Of a stretch of DNA of 64,000 nt, positions 48,026 to 59,355 are shown in pieces. The notes below the pieces were generated by a model that ran no database searches, was not told the origin of the DNA, and saw only the letters and a program-made list of their open reading frames with translations. The first letter of the stretch is position 1, and every line of letters starts with the position of its first letter. A program made the position numbers and the translations under genes. Source of the DNA: Alentia gelatinosa (lineage: Eukaryota; Annelida; Polychaeta; Phyllodocida; Polynoidae); assembly GCA_950022655.1 (NCBI GenBank), contig OX465587.1, forward strand, positions 26,601,716-26,665,715, in the 5' to 3' direction.

Positions 48026-48621
48026 ATGGAGTCGGACTTCCTGCAGCCGTCGTGGTGTCGCGCGCACCGCGGGCTCATTCACCGGAAGCCGCGCATGGAC
48101 CAGGAGGTGCGCTCCATCGACTTCTGGCGCGGCGTGATCAGCGAGTGTCTGGCAACCTTCTTCTTCGTCTTCCTCGCCTGTCTCACCACCCTCCGCTGGG
48201 ACCCCGCGCTTGCCGCTTCCGCTGCCGCCTCCCCGTCCCTCCGCCACCACCTCCCCACCGCTTCCGGTTCCGCCGGAAATGGCGGTGCCGGAACCGGAAG
48301 TGTCCAAACCGGAAGTGTTCAAACCGGAAACGATGGACAGCAGCGCGACGTGACTGCGCGTGCGCGCGGGTCGGTGTCGCCGTCTCTGCGGAACTACGAG
48401 ATTTACTCGTCGTCGGAGGTGGAGGTGATCATCATTTCGCTCGCCTTCGGGCTGAGCATGGCGGTGTTGACGCAGTGCTTCGGCCACATCTCGGGAGGCC
48501 ACTTCAACCCGGCCATTACCATGGCCAAGATGCTCTCATGTAAGATCTCACCCATACGAGGACTGCTCTACTTCTTCGCGCAGGCGGGAGGGTCCATCGC
48601 CGGTGCCGCACTACTTTACGG
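48026..48621 (+). CDS. bib: Big brain-type aquaporin, first coding exon
   Basis: The exon encodes the N-terminal half of a membrane channel of the aquaporin (MIP) family, 198 codons plus two bases. The start is the ATG at 48026, with G at -3 and +4. An in-frame GTG at 47993 is an unlikely eukaryotic start. Residues 27-40 (EVRSIDFWRGVISE) and the TM1 run CLATFFFVFL resemble the start of Drosophila Big brain. TM2 is about 131-152. HISGGHFNPAIT at 154-165 holds the first NPA box (161-163). CKISPIRGLLYFFAQAGGS and IAGAALLYG form TM3, with the SPIR and GIAGAALLYG-like wording of Big brain. Big brain acts in neurogenesis at the plasma membrane and other members pass water or ions; the role here is inferred. 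Loop A (about 56-130) is unusually long, rich in Gly, Ser and Ala, with a 15-bp tandem duplication giving GSVQTGSVQT. The second NPA half lies beyond the intron. Family assignment is firm; orthology to bib is likely. Confidence 0.9.
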
Positions 48622-48628
48622 GTGAGTG
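48620..48628 (+). other. Splice donor of the aquaporin exon
   Basis: The reading frame runs to TAC GG and then GTGAGTG, a consensus GT donor at 48622-48623. The intron is phase 2, splitting a GGN codon that stays glycine whatever follows, matching the conserved LLYG. Reading on gives an immediate TGA, which supports the exon end here. Many MIP genes break near the end of TM3. Confidence 0.85.
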
Positions 48629-48736
48629 AAAACACTACTTCTATGTATGACTTCTGTTGGCAGTGAATCATCTACTACAGTTTGATACAGGGGTCTGGAT
48701 ACTGCTCCATCTTTGGTAATATGCGGAAAGACCTAA

Positions 48737-48957
48737 GACCGGAGACACACCAAGCGAGAAACGCAGCGAGTTCCGCAATCGCCAACGCAAAATGGCGTGT
48801 ATGTGAGCTATTATTTCATATTTCACCTGATTATTGCTTCTAAGTTGCTAAATAATAGGTAGGAGATATTCCTATGAAATAAGATCTCACATATACGCCA
48901 ATTTGTGTTGGCGATTCCAGAGATCGCTACCTTCACTTGCTTGGTGTGTCCCCGGTG
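48737..48957. mobile_element. MITE or foldback in the first aquaporin intron
   Basis: CCGGAGACACACCAAGCGAG near 48739 pairs with CTTGCTTGGTGTGTCCCCGG ending at 48955. Inner words pair too: CAATCGCCAACGCAAAATGG with the segment around 48898-48916, and TATTTCATA with TATGAAATA. The arms are therefore about 90 bp, imperfect, around a short AT-rich loop. It sits about 115 bp into the intron. Confidence 0.75.
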
Positions 48958-48959
48958 TA

Positions 48960-50180
48960 AAGAACCCATGTCTGTGGTCAGTGAATTTTCATTACAGATT
49001 TACTAAAGGTACGAACTGGGGTCTTGATACTATCAGAGTCACGCTCTAGAGTCGTGTCTCCTTCATTCTCATCACACCCACACGAGCGTGTGGCCAAAAC
49101 TGTGTTACCATTACAGTCACAACTCATTCTTGCACAGATACAACAACAAAACCTGACCTGAATGGTATAAACATTGACAAGGCTAACTCGAGTTCGGTTC
49201 CGTATTTATCCAACCCCATCTCACCGATATACAGAGAAAATTTTGTAATTATCCATGTTAGTAGTGTGTTGACACTCATTGGAGGATGGCCACATCTATC
49301 AATAGTGCCGGATCTACTTTCGTTATCTGGTCCGTGATTGGTCCGGTTTTTTTCCACCTCGGTGCATAAATAACACTTTATTCAACGTTCCGTCAAATAC
49401 ATTGAGTCAATGTTAAACCTATGGCGTTTTTATTAGGGGTAGGATAAAGACTTAATATAGCCACCCATATTGATACTCTAAGCATACCAACCATAGAATT
49501 GATTATAATTCAACAAGTGATTTCCCTAAACTAAAGACTGATATGCTCGTCGTATCTACCGGGTTTCATATGGAAAGCAGTCCTTTGTAAAACCTTCTCC
49601 ATGGCGGTGCTTTTTCATTTAGATGTGTTGACTAACGCCAAAAAATATTCATAGGAAGGTTCCTACGTTCTTCCATATTCATGTACTATAATTATCCATG
49701 TAGGGTGTGCATACATCTACTTAATCTAACAGATGGAGGTTAAATATGCCATTTATTCTATTGTCCTGTAGATGGGGATGCAATGAATATAAAATGTAAT
49801 TAAGTGCAGTTGGAGGGTTGATATAATCTGGGTATAACGCTGACAGCTCCGGTACTAATTCTTTTCAGCCGAAACCTTACTTTATCGGCCTCCCCGTGTT
49901 AAAACAGTGTATTACATAATTTCAGTTACTGAAGTATTTACACTATATCTCATTCGCCAATCAGATTGTGGTTCTCACTGTACACAATGAGGACAGTAAC
50001 GATTGGAAACTTTGTTGATCAAGTTTGATTGTCTGGTTTTCATCCAACTCCCTCATCGGTTACACATAAACTGCTGGTAAATGGTATCCCTATTCAATCA
50101 CAGCTACCCATGGTCTTTTGGTTAAAGATGTCACCGTTATGCATCAGGAGACCACAAGCGTTTCTAGAGTTCCATTGTAT
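48960..50180 (+). other. Presumed aquaporin intron sequence
   Basis: No second aquaporin exon (a segment with the second NPA box) was recognised here or further on to 64000, so this is taken as intron. Confidence 0.5.
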
Positions 50181-50184
50181 AACA

Positions 50185-50490
50185 GATAAAAGAATAGTGA
50201 TAACCAATAGTCTATGGGTAACTGGTGAGAGAATAGTGATATCGTTAACCAACAATCTATGGGTAACTGCTGAGAGAATAGTTATACCGTTAAAACCAAC
50301 AGTTTATAGTTAGCCGATCAGGGAAGAGTAATATTGTTACCTAATAGTCTATGGGTAACCAACGAGAGAATAGTTATACCATTATCCGGCTGTCTATGAG
50401 TAACCGATGAGTGAATATTGATATCATTAACCTATAAGTAACCGATGGAAGAGTAGTGACACCGTTAACCAACAGTCTATGGGTAATAGT
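50185..50490. repeat. 46-bp tandem array, same family as 10590-10790
   Basis: CCAACAGTCTATGGGTAA, GAGAGAATAGTGATA and CCGTTAACC recur six to seven times with substitutions. The consensus matches the array 39.6 kb upstream. Confidence 0.75.
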
Positions 50491-50744
50491 CGAGGGACTT
50501 GTGTGCACTAAGTCAGCACCTATCACCCACTGATTAATACACATTACATCTTTATCTACTATGGACTAAGAATTCAACTCTATCAAGTAAAGCTTCCTCG
50601 GGCAAGCCGCGGCCAGATATTAGCTGCGTCTTTTGCTGGTAGTGACTGTGTCAAGGTTTTCTGTATATATACGAGAAAAACGTCACTTATAATGAGAAGG
50701 TGCCCCAGTAAAGAGAGCGGGCTGTGATGACTGTATGTGGCTAG

Positions 50745-50906
50745 GGGATAGACCTGTCTGTTCACTGAGGTTTGGAGATGACTGCTGCTATAGTGGGTTA
50801 TGCAGATTGTATGTGGTCAACACACCAATCTGTCCATTCAGGTTTGAAGATGGATGCTGATAGCAGGCTGTGTAGACCGTACATGGTCGACACAACTGTC
50901 TGTTAA
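50745..50906. repeat. Minisatellite about 70 bp, left half
   Basis: GTTCACTGAGGTTTGGAGAT, GCTGATAGCAGGCTGTGTAG and TGGTCGACACA form a unit that continues at 51751 after the piggyBac-type insertion. Confidence 0.75.
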
Positions 50907-51746
50907 CCCTTTAAGGGCGGATGAACCTTTAAGGCATCAACCAGCAGGGGGCGGATGGTGCCTTAACCCTTTAAGGACGGGTGTGTGCGGCCGTGTTACC
51001 CCTGTGAGGACGGGTGCTGGTGTTTGTGTATACCGCTAGGGGACGGGGACATAGGTGTCAGAACCCATAATTTGAAGGTATAATCACGTGGTATAATATG
51101 TCATCCTTGATATTATTTGTTCTCTCACTAGAAATACTTAATACGATATCAGAACTATATTCTGTGAAAATTTGATGTTCATTGATAAATTATTTCTGTA
51201 TCAAAAATTATTTTATATATTTTGGAGAAATGATGCCTTGAGGCATCATTCGGCCTGGGCCAGTTGATGCCTCAAGGCATCATTCGTCCTTAAAGGGTTA
51301 AGGCATCAACCGGCCGGGGGCGGACGAAGGCTTAAGGCATCATCTGCTCGATATCTTGTGTTTTTCAAAAGGAAATATTTGAACAATAAACTTGAAATTT
51401 CCACAGAATGAAGTGTAACATCGTATTTTCGAAATTTGAATAAAGGAAATAAAGATATTAAGGATAACATATCACGTCACGTGATAAACCTTTGAATTTT
51501 GAGTCCAGAGGACAATGCCCCATCCCCTAGAAGTATACATTGTTACTAGTAGCCTAGACTGGCTCCAGTCCCTCCAATCTATGGCTAGCCTCCTTGCTGG
51601 GATACAGGTTCATGGGCCAGTTGGAGAAGGATGCATACCATAATGAACTTTATTCTGATTTTGTTTAATCATTTAATAAATGTTCATAATCAAAGGCTTG
51701 AGCAAGTCTACTAGTAGCCGTCCTCAAGGCTTCCGTTCTTAAAGAG
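50907..51746. mobile_element. piggyBac-type MITE (outer), TTAA flanks
   Basis: TTAA at 50903-50906 is followed by CCCTTTAAGGGCGGATG. At the other end CTTCCGTTCTTAAAGAG precedes TTAA at 51747-51750. TTAA duplication with CCC-type ends is the signature of piggyBac transposition. The element interrupts a minisatellite; joining the flanks at one TTAA restores the unit phase (CTGT-TTAA-CTGAGG against CTGTTCACTGAGG elsewhere). It contains a second insertion (50967-51297) and encodes no transposase. Confidence 0.75.
50967..51297. mobile_element. piggyBac-type MITE (inner), nested
   Basis: TTAA at 50963-50966 then CCCTTTAAGGACGGGTG, and at the right CATTCGTCCTTAAAGGG then TTAA at 51298-51301. The first 13 bases of the two ends are identical when inverted. 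It lies in the middle of the palindrome (G)GTGCC-TTAA-GGCATCAACC of the outer element, so it transposed later. Confidence 0.75.
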
Positions 51747-51750
51747 TTAA

Positions 51751-51920
51751 CTGAGGTTTGATGATGGATGCTGATAGCAGGCTATATGGACTGTATGGAG
51801 TCGACAACCCGATCTGCTCACTGAGGTTTAAAGATAGATGCTTATAGTAGGCTGTGCAGACTCTATGTGGCTGAGACCCTGGTCTGTTCACTGAGGTGTG
51901 ACGATGGATGCTGTTATGAG
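51751..51920. repeat. Minisatellite about 70 bp, right half
   Basis: CTGAGGTTTGATGATGGATG, GCTGATAGCAGGCTATATGG and later units resume in phase with the left half (50745-50906). Confidence 0.75.
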
Positions 51921-51924
51921 ATCC

Positions 51925-53595
51925 TACAACACAGAGATGTCTGTGAAACGTAAAAAACACACCGAGGGCCGTATTTGCATTTACAACATCCCACGGCTTC
52001 GTCCCGATATGAGCTGTCAGCTTTTTTTCCCGTCTCAGACGACGTAAAAATGAAGAGCAGATATGACGCTCTGTAACAGATACGCATCTGTTAAACACAC
52101 AGTGTTTCACAGCCACAGGGAAAATCAAAGTCAGAATAAAAAAATACATGCAGTATACTATCTGTGTATTTTCTTATTGGGTGGCTGGGAATATAGCAAC
52201 GTCTGCAAGTGCTGGGGAACCATTTGAGGTTGTTTTTTCTTATATTACCTTTCTCCTTTTTCTGACTTTATTAGTATTTATGTTTCGGTGAAACTGTGTT
52301 CATTATTGCAATACAATTATTGGTATCGTGTTTCAAGTGAAGCGCTAAATGATAAGACACAGACGGGAAGCCTCCAGTATTTACTGAAAATTAACATAGT
52401 AATTAAACGTTGTGGGAGAGGCGCGAGCTAACTCAGTTTGTCTGGTGATGATGAGCTTTTCATTAATTACTGACATATCAATCAATAATTACTTACACAT
52501 GAATCACTTAGTGATGTCGTGGTGCCTATTGAAGTGTGTTGCATTAATATACGGGATGCTGGGAGTGTAATGAATCAAATATATGCAGATAGGACTCAGA
52601 ACAGGCCTCCTCGAGGTCCTTGAAAAACTCACATCGTATAAACACCAACCAGCATCATAGACAGGACACAGACAAAGCATGATGCCCGTCTTGTTTGCGT
52701 CAAGATGATCGCGCCAATATGCAATGCTTTACAGGGCACAGATAAGAGTGAACATCTACAACGAGAGAATGCTAATCATTATAGATCCCGTACGCGAAAT
52801 TAACATTTTTAGAGCCTTGAGATACATATTAATAACTTTATCTGAATGTCAGAGGGAACCAATCATATCAATCGTGTCGATTGACACTCCAGCCTCACTT
52901 TCTAACCAATCAGAACCCCACCCTCCATTATGTGACATCTGCTCGCCTTATATCCTTCCCTTCGTCCCTCTACCGTACCACCTTCAAGTCCCCTACCCAT
53001 TTGTGCATACCTCATAACCTGTATAGTATATAACTGTTTATTTTACCCGTATTGCAGATAACCTCTATAGTAAGTACCAGTATGGCCCTTAACCGGTATC
53101 GTACATACGCGTATGGACCTACCACCGTTTCCCTATTCTGCCCACTCCACACCTCCCTCAGGCATTCGCAGGGTGTTTTAGGAGCGGCCATTACGACACC
53201 GAGAACTCACATGACCACCACGCCCTAACACACACATACTGATGGTGTGGGGACGGGGTTTACATTCCTCCTTTACATGACCTCCCTCCACGCTAGGACG
53301 TATACACTATGGGTGTGTGTGAATGAGAGGGGTGGGGTGTGTTAGTGAGTGGGATCTACATTCTTCCTGTACATGACTGACGCTCCAGCCCCCGCCCTGC
53401 GTGACAACAGCGCCTCGTAAACCCTGGAGGAGGAGCTGCCCTGCCCCCGCCACCGTCAGGGGCGCCACCGTGTTTACGACTCTCTGCGCAGGGCAATTGT
53501 CGGGTGCAGAATGGCTGAGGATGATGGTCAGTTGTGGCAGTGTGGGTTTGTGGTGATGGCAGTGGTGATAAGTGTACAGTGATGGTAGGCTGAGT
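51925..53595. other. No gene seen
   Basis: AT-rich to mixed sequence, with a GC-rich patch at 53380-53480. Presumed aquaporin intron or intergenic. Confidence 0.45.
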
Positions 53596-53599
53596 ATGA

Positions 53600-54095
53600 T
53601 TTTGGATATGTGTGGAAGGGGTGTGTGTAGATGGGGTATTCATGGATAGGATGCTTGTAGATGGGTTGCTTGTAGATGGGATGTGTGTAGATGGGGTGTG
53701 TGTGAATGAGGTGTGTGTAAATATGGTGACTGGATGGGGTGTTTGTGGATGGGGCGTGAGTAGACAGGGTATTTGTGGATTGGATATATTTAGACAGACT
53801 TATGTATATGGGGTGTCTTTAGATGGGGTGTCTGTAGATGGTGTTTGTTGATGCGGTGTTTATTGATGCGGTGTTTTAAGATGGGGTGTTTGTATTCGAG
53901 TTGCGTGTGGGTGGGGTGTTTCTAGGTGCGGTAATTGTAGATGGGGTATGTGAACATCGATTAGCTGTTTGTATATGGGGTGTTTGTAGAGGGGTGGTTG
54001 TAGATGGGGTGTGTGTGGAAGGGGTGCTTTTAGATGGGGTATTTGTGGATAGGTTGGTCGTGGATGGATTTTTTGTGGATTTCTTTTCCTAGATA
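53600..54095. repeat. GTAGATGGGGTGT minisatellite
   Basis: GTAGATGGGGTGTGTGTAGA-type units of 12-16 bp recur with variation over nearly 500 bp. Val-Asp-Gly reading frames are artefacts. Confidence 0.9.
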
Positions 54096-54099
54096 ATAT

Positions 54100-55280
54100 A
54101 TCAGGGTTTACTCTACCTAACTAACAGGCATTCACAGACACTAACAAACTTAGCTTTTTTAATTTCAGGAGCGTATGCATATATATCCTCTAGACATGTC
54201 GGGATGATGTCTGGTTGATTAGCTCCATCTTTTTATTCTATGCTTACGAAGTTGTTCTTATTTACTTACTCGATAATCTTCCACATGGAGCCAGGAAAAC
54301 AATTATATTCAACGTCCCGAGAAGCACTAGGGTTTTATGACGTCAGGACAATAAAAAGTCTTTGACTAAATAAAATGGCGGACGAGAAGTACCCCTCCTA
54401 ATTAGACTCCTAACTAAGAGAGTAGCCTCAGGTGTACCGTGCAAGTATAGGTATTCCATCTGTCAGGTTCTGCAATCTCTTTAATCAATATTATTCACAT
54501 GCAGAATAAATCTTTCACTTCACGTAGAAGGAACAAGGGATAGGAATCTTCGATTTGGAAATGGTCGTAGAAATCTTGAAACAAATGCTGGATTTATATA
54601 CTTGGTCAAAGTGATAGCTCTCAAACTGACTCGTGAGTGTAAAGGTAGAGAGTGTTGTCTATAAAGACGGGATCGAAATAATTTCTGAGAGATGAAGTGC
54701 ATCTCTGACTCTTAAGGAGGGAAAGTAATCGTGGGGAACCTGGCACAGAGAGAAGAGGTAATGGGATATGGGACATGATGGAAAGTTTCGAAACGACATG
54801 AATTAACGAGATATCGTATACAAATATCATATCTTGGGTGACAAGAGAGCTGTGCAATTGAATGTACCACTTTCCTGGCCGTAGAAAGTCAGGCAGAACT
54901 CCCTCCCTCACACATACACATACACACATGTATACATACACATGAGCATTCAGAGATGGACGATAATGGAGGAAGCAGAGAGCATTCACCGACCAGGAAC
55001 GGGCTCTACTCGGTCGTGTCGTCCCTGCGGGCTCGTGTTTTGAGTGGAGAGAGCCGAGTCTATTGCCGAATGTTCTAATTCCGATATCGCCGCCGGGAAA
55101 ACACCATTAGGAGAGCAGAGAAGGCCCCAAGGACGAAGCTGCTTATAAACGGCCGCCGTATGCCACCTACAGCAACGGCTACTGGCCAGGGGACTGACGG
55201 CCATTTACATTACCCCACAATTAGACAGCGTGATGATTTTACAAATGGCTGCCAATACTACCTGTGGCAGAGATCAGCCA
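54100..55280. other. No gene seen
   Basis: Unique-looking sequence with a short CA-rich tract near 54910. No coding signal. Confidence 0.5.
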
Positions 55281-55287
55281 CCATTTA

Positions 55288-55475
55288 GGCCCGTTCCCAT
55301 TGGCCGACGAAGAGGGTGGCGGTATTTTTTGTGTCCTCCTAATAGCCTATTTCCATTTTACTTCAGCTGTGCTGAAGATCTGTCGGTGGTCCCTGACTGT
55401 ATATGGGTGAGAGCCAATGTAAATAGGCTATTATGAGAAATTTACACCCTCTTCGTCGGCCAATGGAAACGGGCC
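55288..55475. mobile_element. MITE with 31-bp terminal inverted repeats and TA flanks
   Basis: The left arm (55288-55318) begins GGCCCGTTCCCATTGGCC and the right arm (55445-55475) is its inverse with one mismatch. TA flanks both sides (55286-55287, 55476-55477). A second inverted pair, AATAGCCTATTT and AAATAGGCTATT, is nested inside. The interior shares TCTGTCGGTGGT with 19753-19880. Confidence 0.8.
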
Positions 55476-56164
55476 TATATGCTACGATTAGAAATGGCAA
55501 AATCGTGGTGTATCGAGAGGTTCTAATCACAGACATCGGTGTCTATTCTAGGTCGTCGGAAGGCATTTGGAGGTACAGAAAAGGAGACCACGGTAACGTT
55601 TGGCTCACGATTCAATCAGTGTGTCAAGGTAGATCCCAGGTAAACTTTCTCAAGTCTTTGATTGTGGACATTTATGATTTTAAAAAAAATCATAAGATAA
55701 AGTATGTTGAAGTGTGACTGGTCCAGGATCGAAATACTTAGACCTAGTAATAGAATGTGCTAAGCGTGCTATCGGCAATAAGAACGCGTTCTGAACTTCT
55801 GAATCAAATCGTACCTCAGTGCAGAAATTTCTCAACAAGGATATCAGGACCTTATATTTCAGACCTGGGACTTTGGACTTTGTGAAATGCCCTTTGAAAG
55901 CGGCCCTCGGCGAACTCTCATCTAGCAGCACTCAGAATCTGTGTGAGGTGCGTGTGAACCTCTCCTCACACGGTTAGTTCTCTCTTTATGATCGTCCTCA
56001 GGTTCCTGCAGCAAAAGCCATTCAGTCTCCTGAACTGAAACTAGTTTCACTTCTGAGATTTCTTGGAATGAGACGGAGCTAGGAGATTTGATGGAGCTGC
56101 TCATGGAATTTCCCTAAGTGTGATTTATTGTCCAGTATTTATATGACGTAGATGTGACTTCTAT

Positions 56165-56575
56165 AGCGGAGCATTCATCATGTTTATACAGAGTGGAGAC
56201 AGAGTAGAGAGATAGACCTTGGGCTGTGTTTCAATCAGCTCACTCTCCAAGCACATGAGATCACTCTCTAATGCGGCGTCTACATTATGTTCTCTGCGGC
56301 CACAACGGCCACGTTTGTCCGAAACGTGTGGCGCCGTGGATGTGCTCGACTCGCCTCGAGTTGCAAGTTCTGTTGAGGTTTGCCACGTTTCGTAACGTCC
56401 TGGCAAGGCAAGTGTGGTGGGCCATGCAGGGGGGGGGGGGGGGGCGAGCCAAGGAAACACGAGGGTTATCGCGGAACATTCATCAAGTTTATATAGAGTA
56501 GAGACCGAGCAGAGAGAAAGACATGGAGCTCTGTTTCAATAAGTTTACTCTCCTAGTATATGAGATCACTCTTTA
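56165..56575. repeat. 100-bp direct duplication split by a GC-rich 195-bp insert
   Basis: 56165-56271 (GCGGAGCATTCATCATGTTT; TTTCAATCAGCTCACTCTCC) is repeated at 56467-56575 (GCGGAACATTCATCAAGTTT; TTTCAATAAGTTTACTCTCC). The insert is CG-rich, ends near a run of 16 G (56429-56444), and contains CACAACGGCCACG. Its nature is unknown. Confidence 0.65.
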
Positions 56576-57049
56576 AGCACATATCAGGGCAGAAGAGTTT
56601 CACTGAAGTCGTTTCTTTCTGTATTTTAAAACTCTTTTTATTCAAGTAACAAATTAAGGACATGGTACAAGTGAAACAATATGCTAATAGTCTTCATACT
56701 TATAACAGGTCATGTGACTCTGGTTCGAAATTACTAGGAGTTCTTACAGTTACAATAACATCTCTTCCATATTGTATTCTCATGAAACAAAGACAGGACA
56801 AAGTAATAGATTTTAATTGTCAATTGCCTTACTTGACTATTACTATTACAGATCGTCACACCACCATGTAAGAGCATCTAAAACGAATGTAAAGCAATCA
56901 GGAACAAACTTGAGCTGCCAATATTCCTAATAAGCAACCAAAATGTTTCTCATATAAAACCAAACGGGCAAGATACACGCTTGACTACTGCTGAATAAAC
57001 GCCGTCAGTAATTCAGATTGCAGATTTATTGAGAAGACGCGTCTATATA

Positions 57050-57720
57050 TGAGAGATAAAATCGACGTCTTTGTGACGTGCCTCGTATTCTCCTCAGCGA
57101 CCCCGAGCGGCAGGCGGCCGAGTCACATGACTGCCTGCCGTGACGTCACACACTGATGGCGTGTTTGGTATTCGTGGAGATATCGTTTATTGCTCAAATA
57201 AAGATACAGCCTTCGTGTTATCTGCCAGAACCATGCTTTATTCAGTTCCCCCCGAGCTTGTTGGCACCAGTTATTCCTGTCTTTATTTCGTCAGGAAATC
57301 AAATCGACTCCACACCACGTGACCGCGCTTGTAATGCGCTCCATCTCTCATTATCGCCCTTGACGTGACCGGAAGTAGAAATGGTTGCGTAACGCGGCGT
57401 TCCATGCGAGACGCAGATCGCTGCCGAGTGGCGCCGCCCTGGTGGCGACCTCGGGACGCTCGTAAAGACGGGTTTTTGTTTCTCCGTTTTTCTTCCTGCG
57501 TACATTATATACACGCCAGCCATTCAGCGTGTAATCAGAGTGCGCAGAAGGACGGCGTCCATTGTCGTCTGCGGTGGGAACAAGCGGGAAAATCTCGTTC
57601 TGGGCTGCGTCTAAAAGCAGGTCACGTGCCGGAAGAAGCGCTGTGCGCAAGCGCGGTGGAAGCGAACCGCCACCATGTTTGTTCGCGATTCCTAAGTGGG
57701 GGATTACACCAAAACTCCGC
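57050..57720. promoter_or_regulatory. CG-rich island, possible unassigned promoter
   Basis: CG-rich with TGACGTCA at 57141, ACGTGACCGGAAG near 57364 and GCCGGAAGAAGCG near 57629 (CRE- and ETS-like). GCCACCATG at 57669 is a consensus Kozak start but opens only a short frame. No known protein is encoded. Confidence 0.3.
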
Positions 57721-58749
57721 GCTCCTCACAATTCTCCACCGCCATTGATTGTAATGAGATTTTTTTCTATTTCTGAGCGATGTTTGGCCGCTTTAATCGA
57801 TTCTGCATCGCGGCATTTGCATAGAATCCCCTGTGAAGTTGCTACTGGTTGATGTGGGGGAGAGCCTGTGTATGTATGAGACGTGGTGACATTTTACAAC
57901 ATCTCGTCACATGGTGTGCAGTGAACAAAGTCAATACTTACCCAGACGTGCAGCGTTTTTCAGTGGTACTTGCCTCTAAGCACAACCACCAATCAGATTC
58001 CTTTTCGATGTATGTATGTATGTTACATATTGGAGGGACTGGCTATGCTGCAACCACAGACTTGGTAATGTTTCACAGAACACTGTACTTCAGACATTTC
58101 GTAATTCGTCTATTATTTACTATTTTTGTCCCAAATCAGAGTTGTAATGGATATCAACGACGCCCGGAATTGTCGTATCATGGCGGTGATGGAAGACCAA
58201 CAGTAAAGTAGAATTGTGACAAAGGAAAACAAAATAATGCCAATTTATTCACTTTGTGCTGACGGTCAGTTGACGAGAAGGGTGTGGCTGGCTAACGTCG
58301 TACCCTTTGGTTGATTCAGAATGCGGTGATGGTTGAGGCTTTGACACAGTAATCAGTATAATATCCCAATCCTCCCATTTTCTACCATCGATAATACAAT
58401 AATAGACATTCCTAGTTGTTATGCAACACACTTGACGAACCCTGTGACGTGTATGAATATTTCAGTCTATTCTTTAGCTAAATAACATTTTTAGTTGCAC
58501 TATATGCAAAATCACCTGGCGTTCCACTCCATGACTTTTTCCCCTTACCCATGCTTCTAGTTTTGTAGTATTTTTCAACAGTGATGTAAATCAACTGTCA
58601 TTAACATTCAGTTTTTAATTTCCTTTACATTTAGCTTACATCATTCGTTCCAGTTTTTGGTCCTTATACAATCTTAAATCTTTTCAATGTTTTAAAAAAA
58701 CACAGTAAACAATTCCAAACAACAATTCGTAATGATGTGGTCATACTAT

Positions 58750-59355
58750 TGTTCCTTTTTTTGTTTTAGATTTTCTATATACAGTGACCTATGTATCTTT
58801 TCTCAGATCTAAGTTTTTTCTTTTCACCCTTAAATTAGTTGCCACCTTTGTATTCCCACTTACTGACACTAATCCATTGTATCAGTGTTATCTTATCAGC
58901 ATTAAGTAATACAACTGTTAATTTACAGAGCATCGTTAGTTCATTTAAGGTGACCATCTAGATAGTTTGGGCTGTTCTTAGAAAGACCTTGTCTCTTATT
59001 GATTGTTCATAGTCACTTTGTAAGGACAGCTTTGTGTCCTTAAGACCCAATCCTGTGTTGATATATATTTTTATGTGCTTGGTATTCAAATTATTCCTAA
59101 TAAACTGTTCTTAAGTAACAAAGAGTGAGTACATGCTTAATCAGAAGAACAGATATGATCTGGACTTGACCATTATTCACATAGAGTTATGATGCAATAT
59201 TTACTATACAATATTTTGTGTAGTTTGTCATACACTGGATTGATTATGGTTTGATAGACCAGACAAGACAGAACAGGACAGTGATACATTGCTAGACATT
59301 ACATGGTGCATTGGGTTTTATACTTAGAATTTCTTATAGCAGTTTATAGAATAGA
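58750..59355 (-). other. Probable 3' untranslated part of the Tx1-like LINE
   Basis: The AT-rich sequence downstream of the LINE stop on the minus strand has no open frame. A short T-run (CCTTTTTTTGTTTTAG, about 58755-58770) could be the A-tail. This is positional inference. Confidence 0.3.

Larger units (their letters stand above)
46640..48600. promoter_or_regulatory. CpG-rich promoter region of the aquaporin gene
   Basis: This block is visibly richer in CG dinucleotides than its surroundings, with GGAAG/CTTCC (ETS-like) words near 46740-46780 and 48290-48330 and TGACGTCA-like words near 46876 and 47830. It surrounds the start codon of the aquaporin, so it is the likely promoter. A degenerate tandem array (47135-47435) sits inside it. 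No TATA box at a fixed distance can be singled out. Confidence 0.6.

Noticed and set aside
47884..48543. 219-codon plus-strand frame overlapping the aquaporin exon
   Set aside because: Arg- and His-rich reading of GC-rich DNA in the wrong phase; the 48026 frame has clear family motifs. The 197-codon minus-strand frame at 47909-48502 is rejected for the same reason.
53612..54092. Val-Asp-Gly repeat protein
   Set aside because: Translation of the GTAGATGGGGTGT minisatellite.
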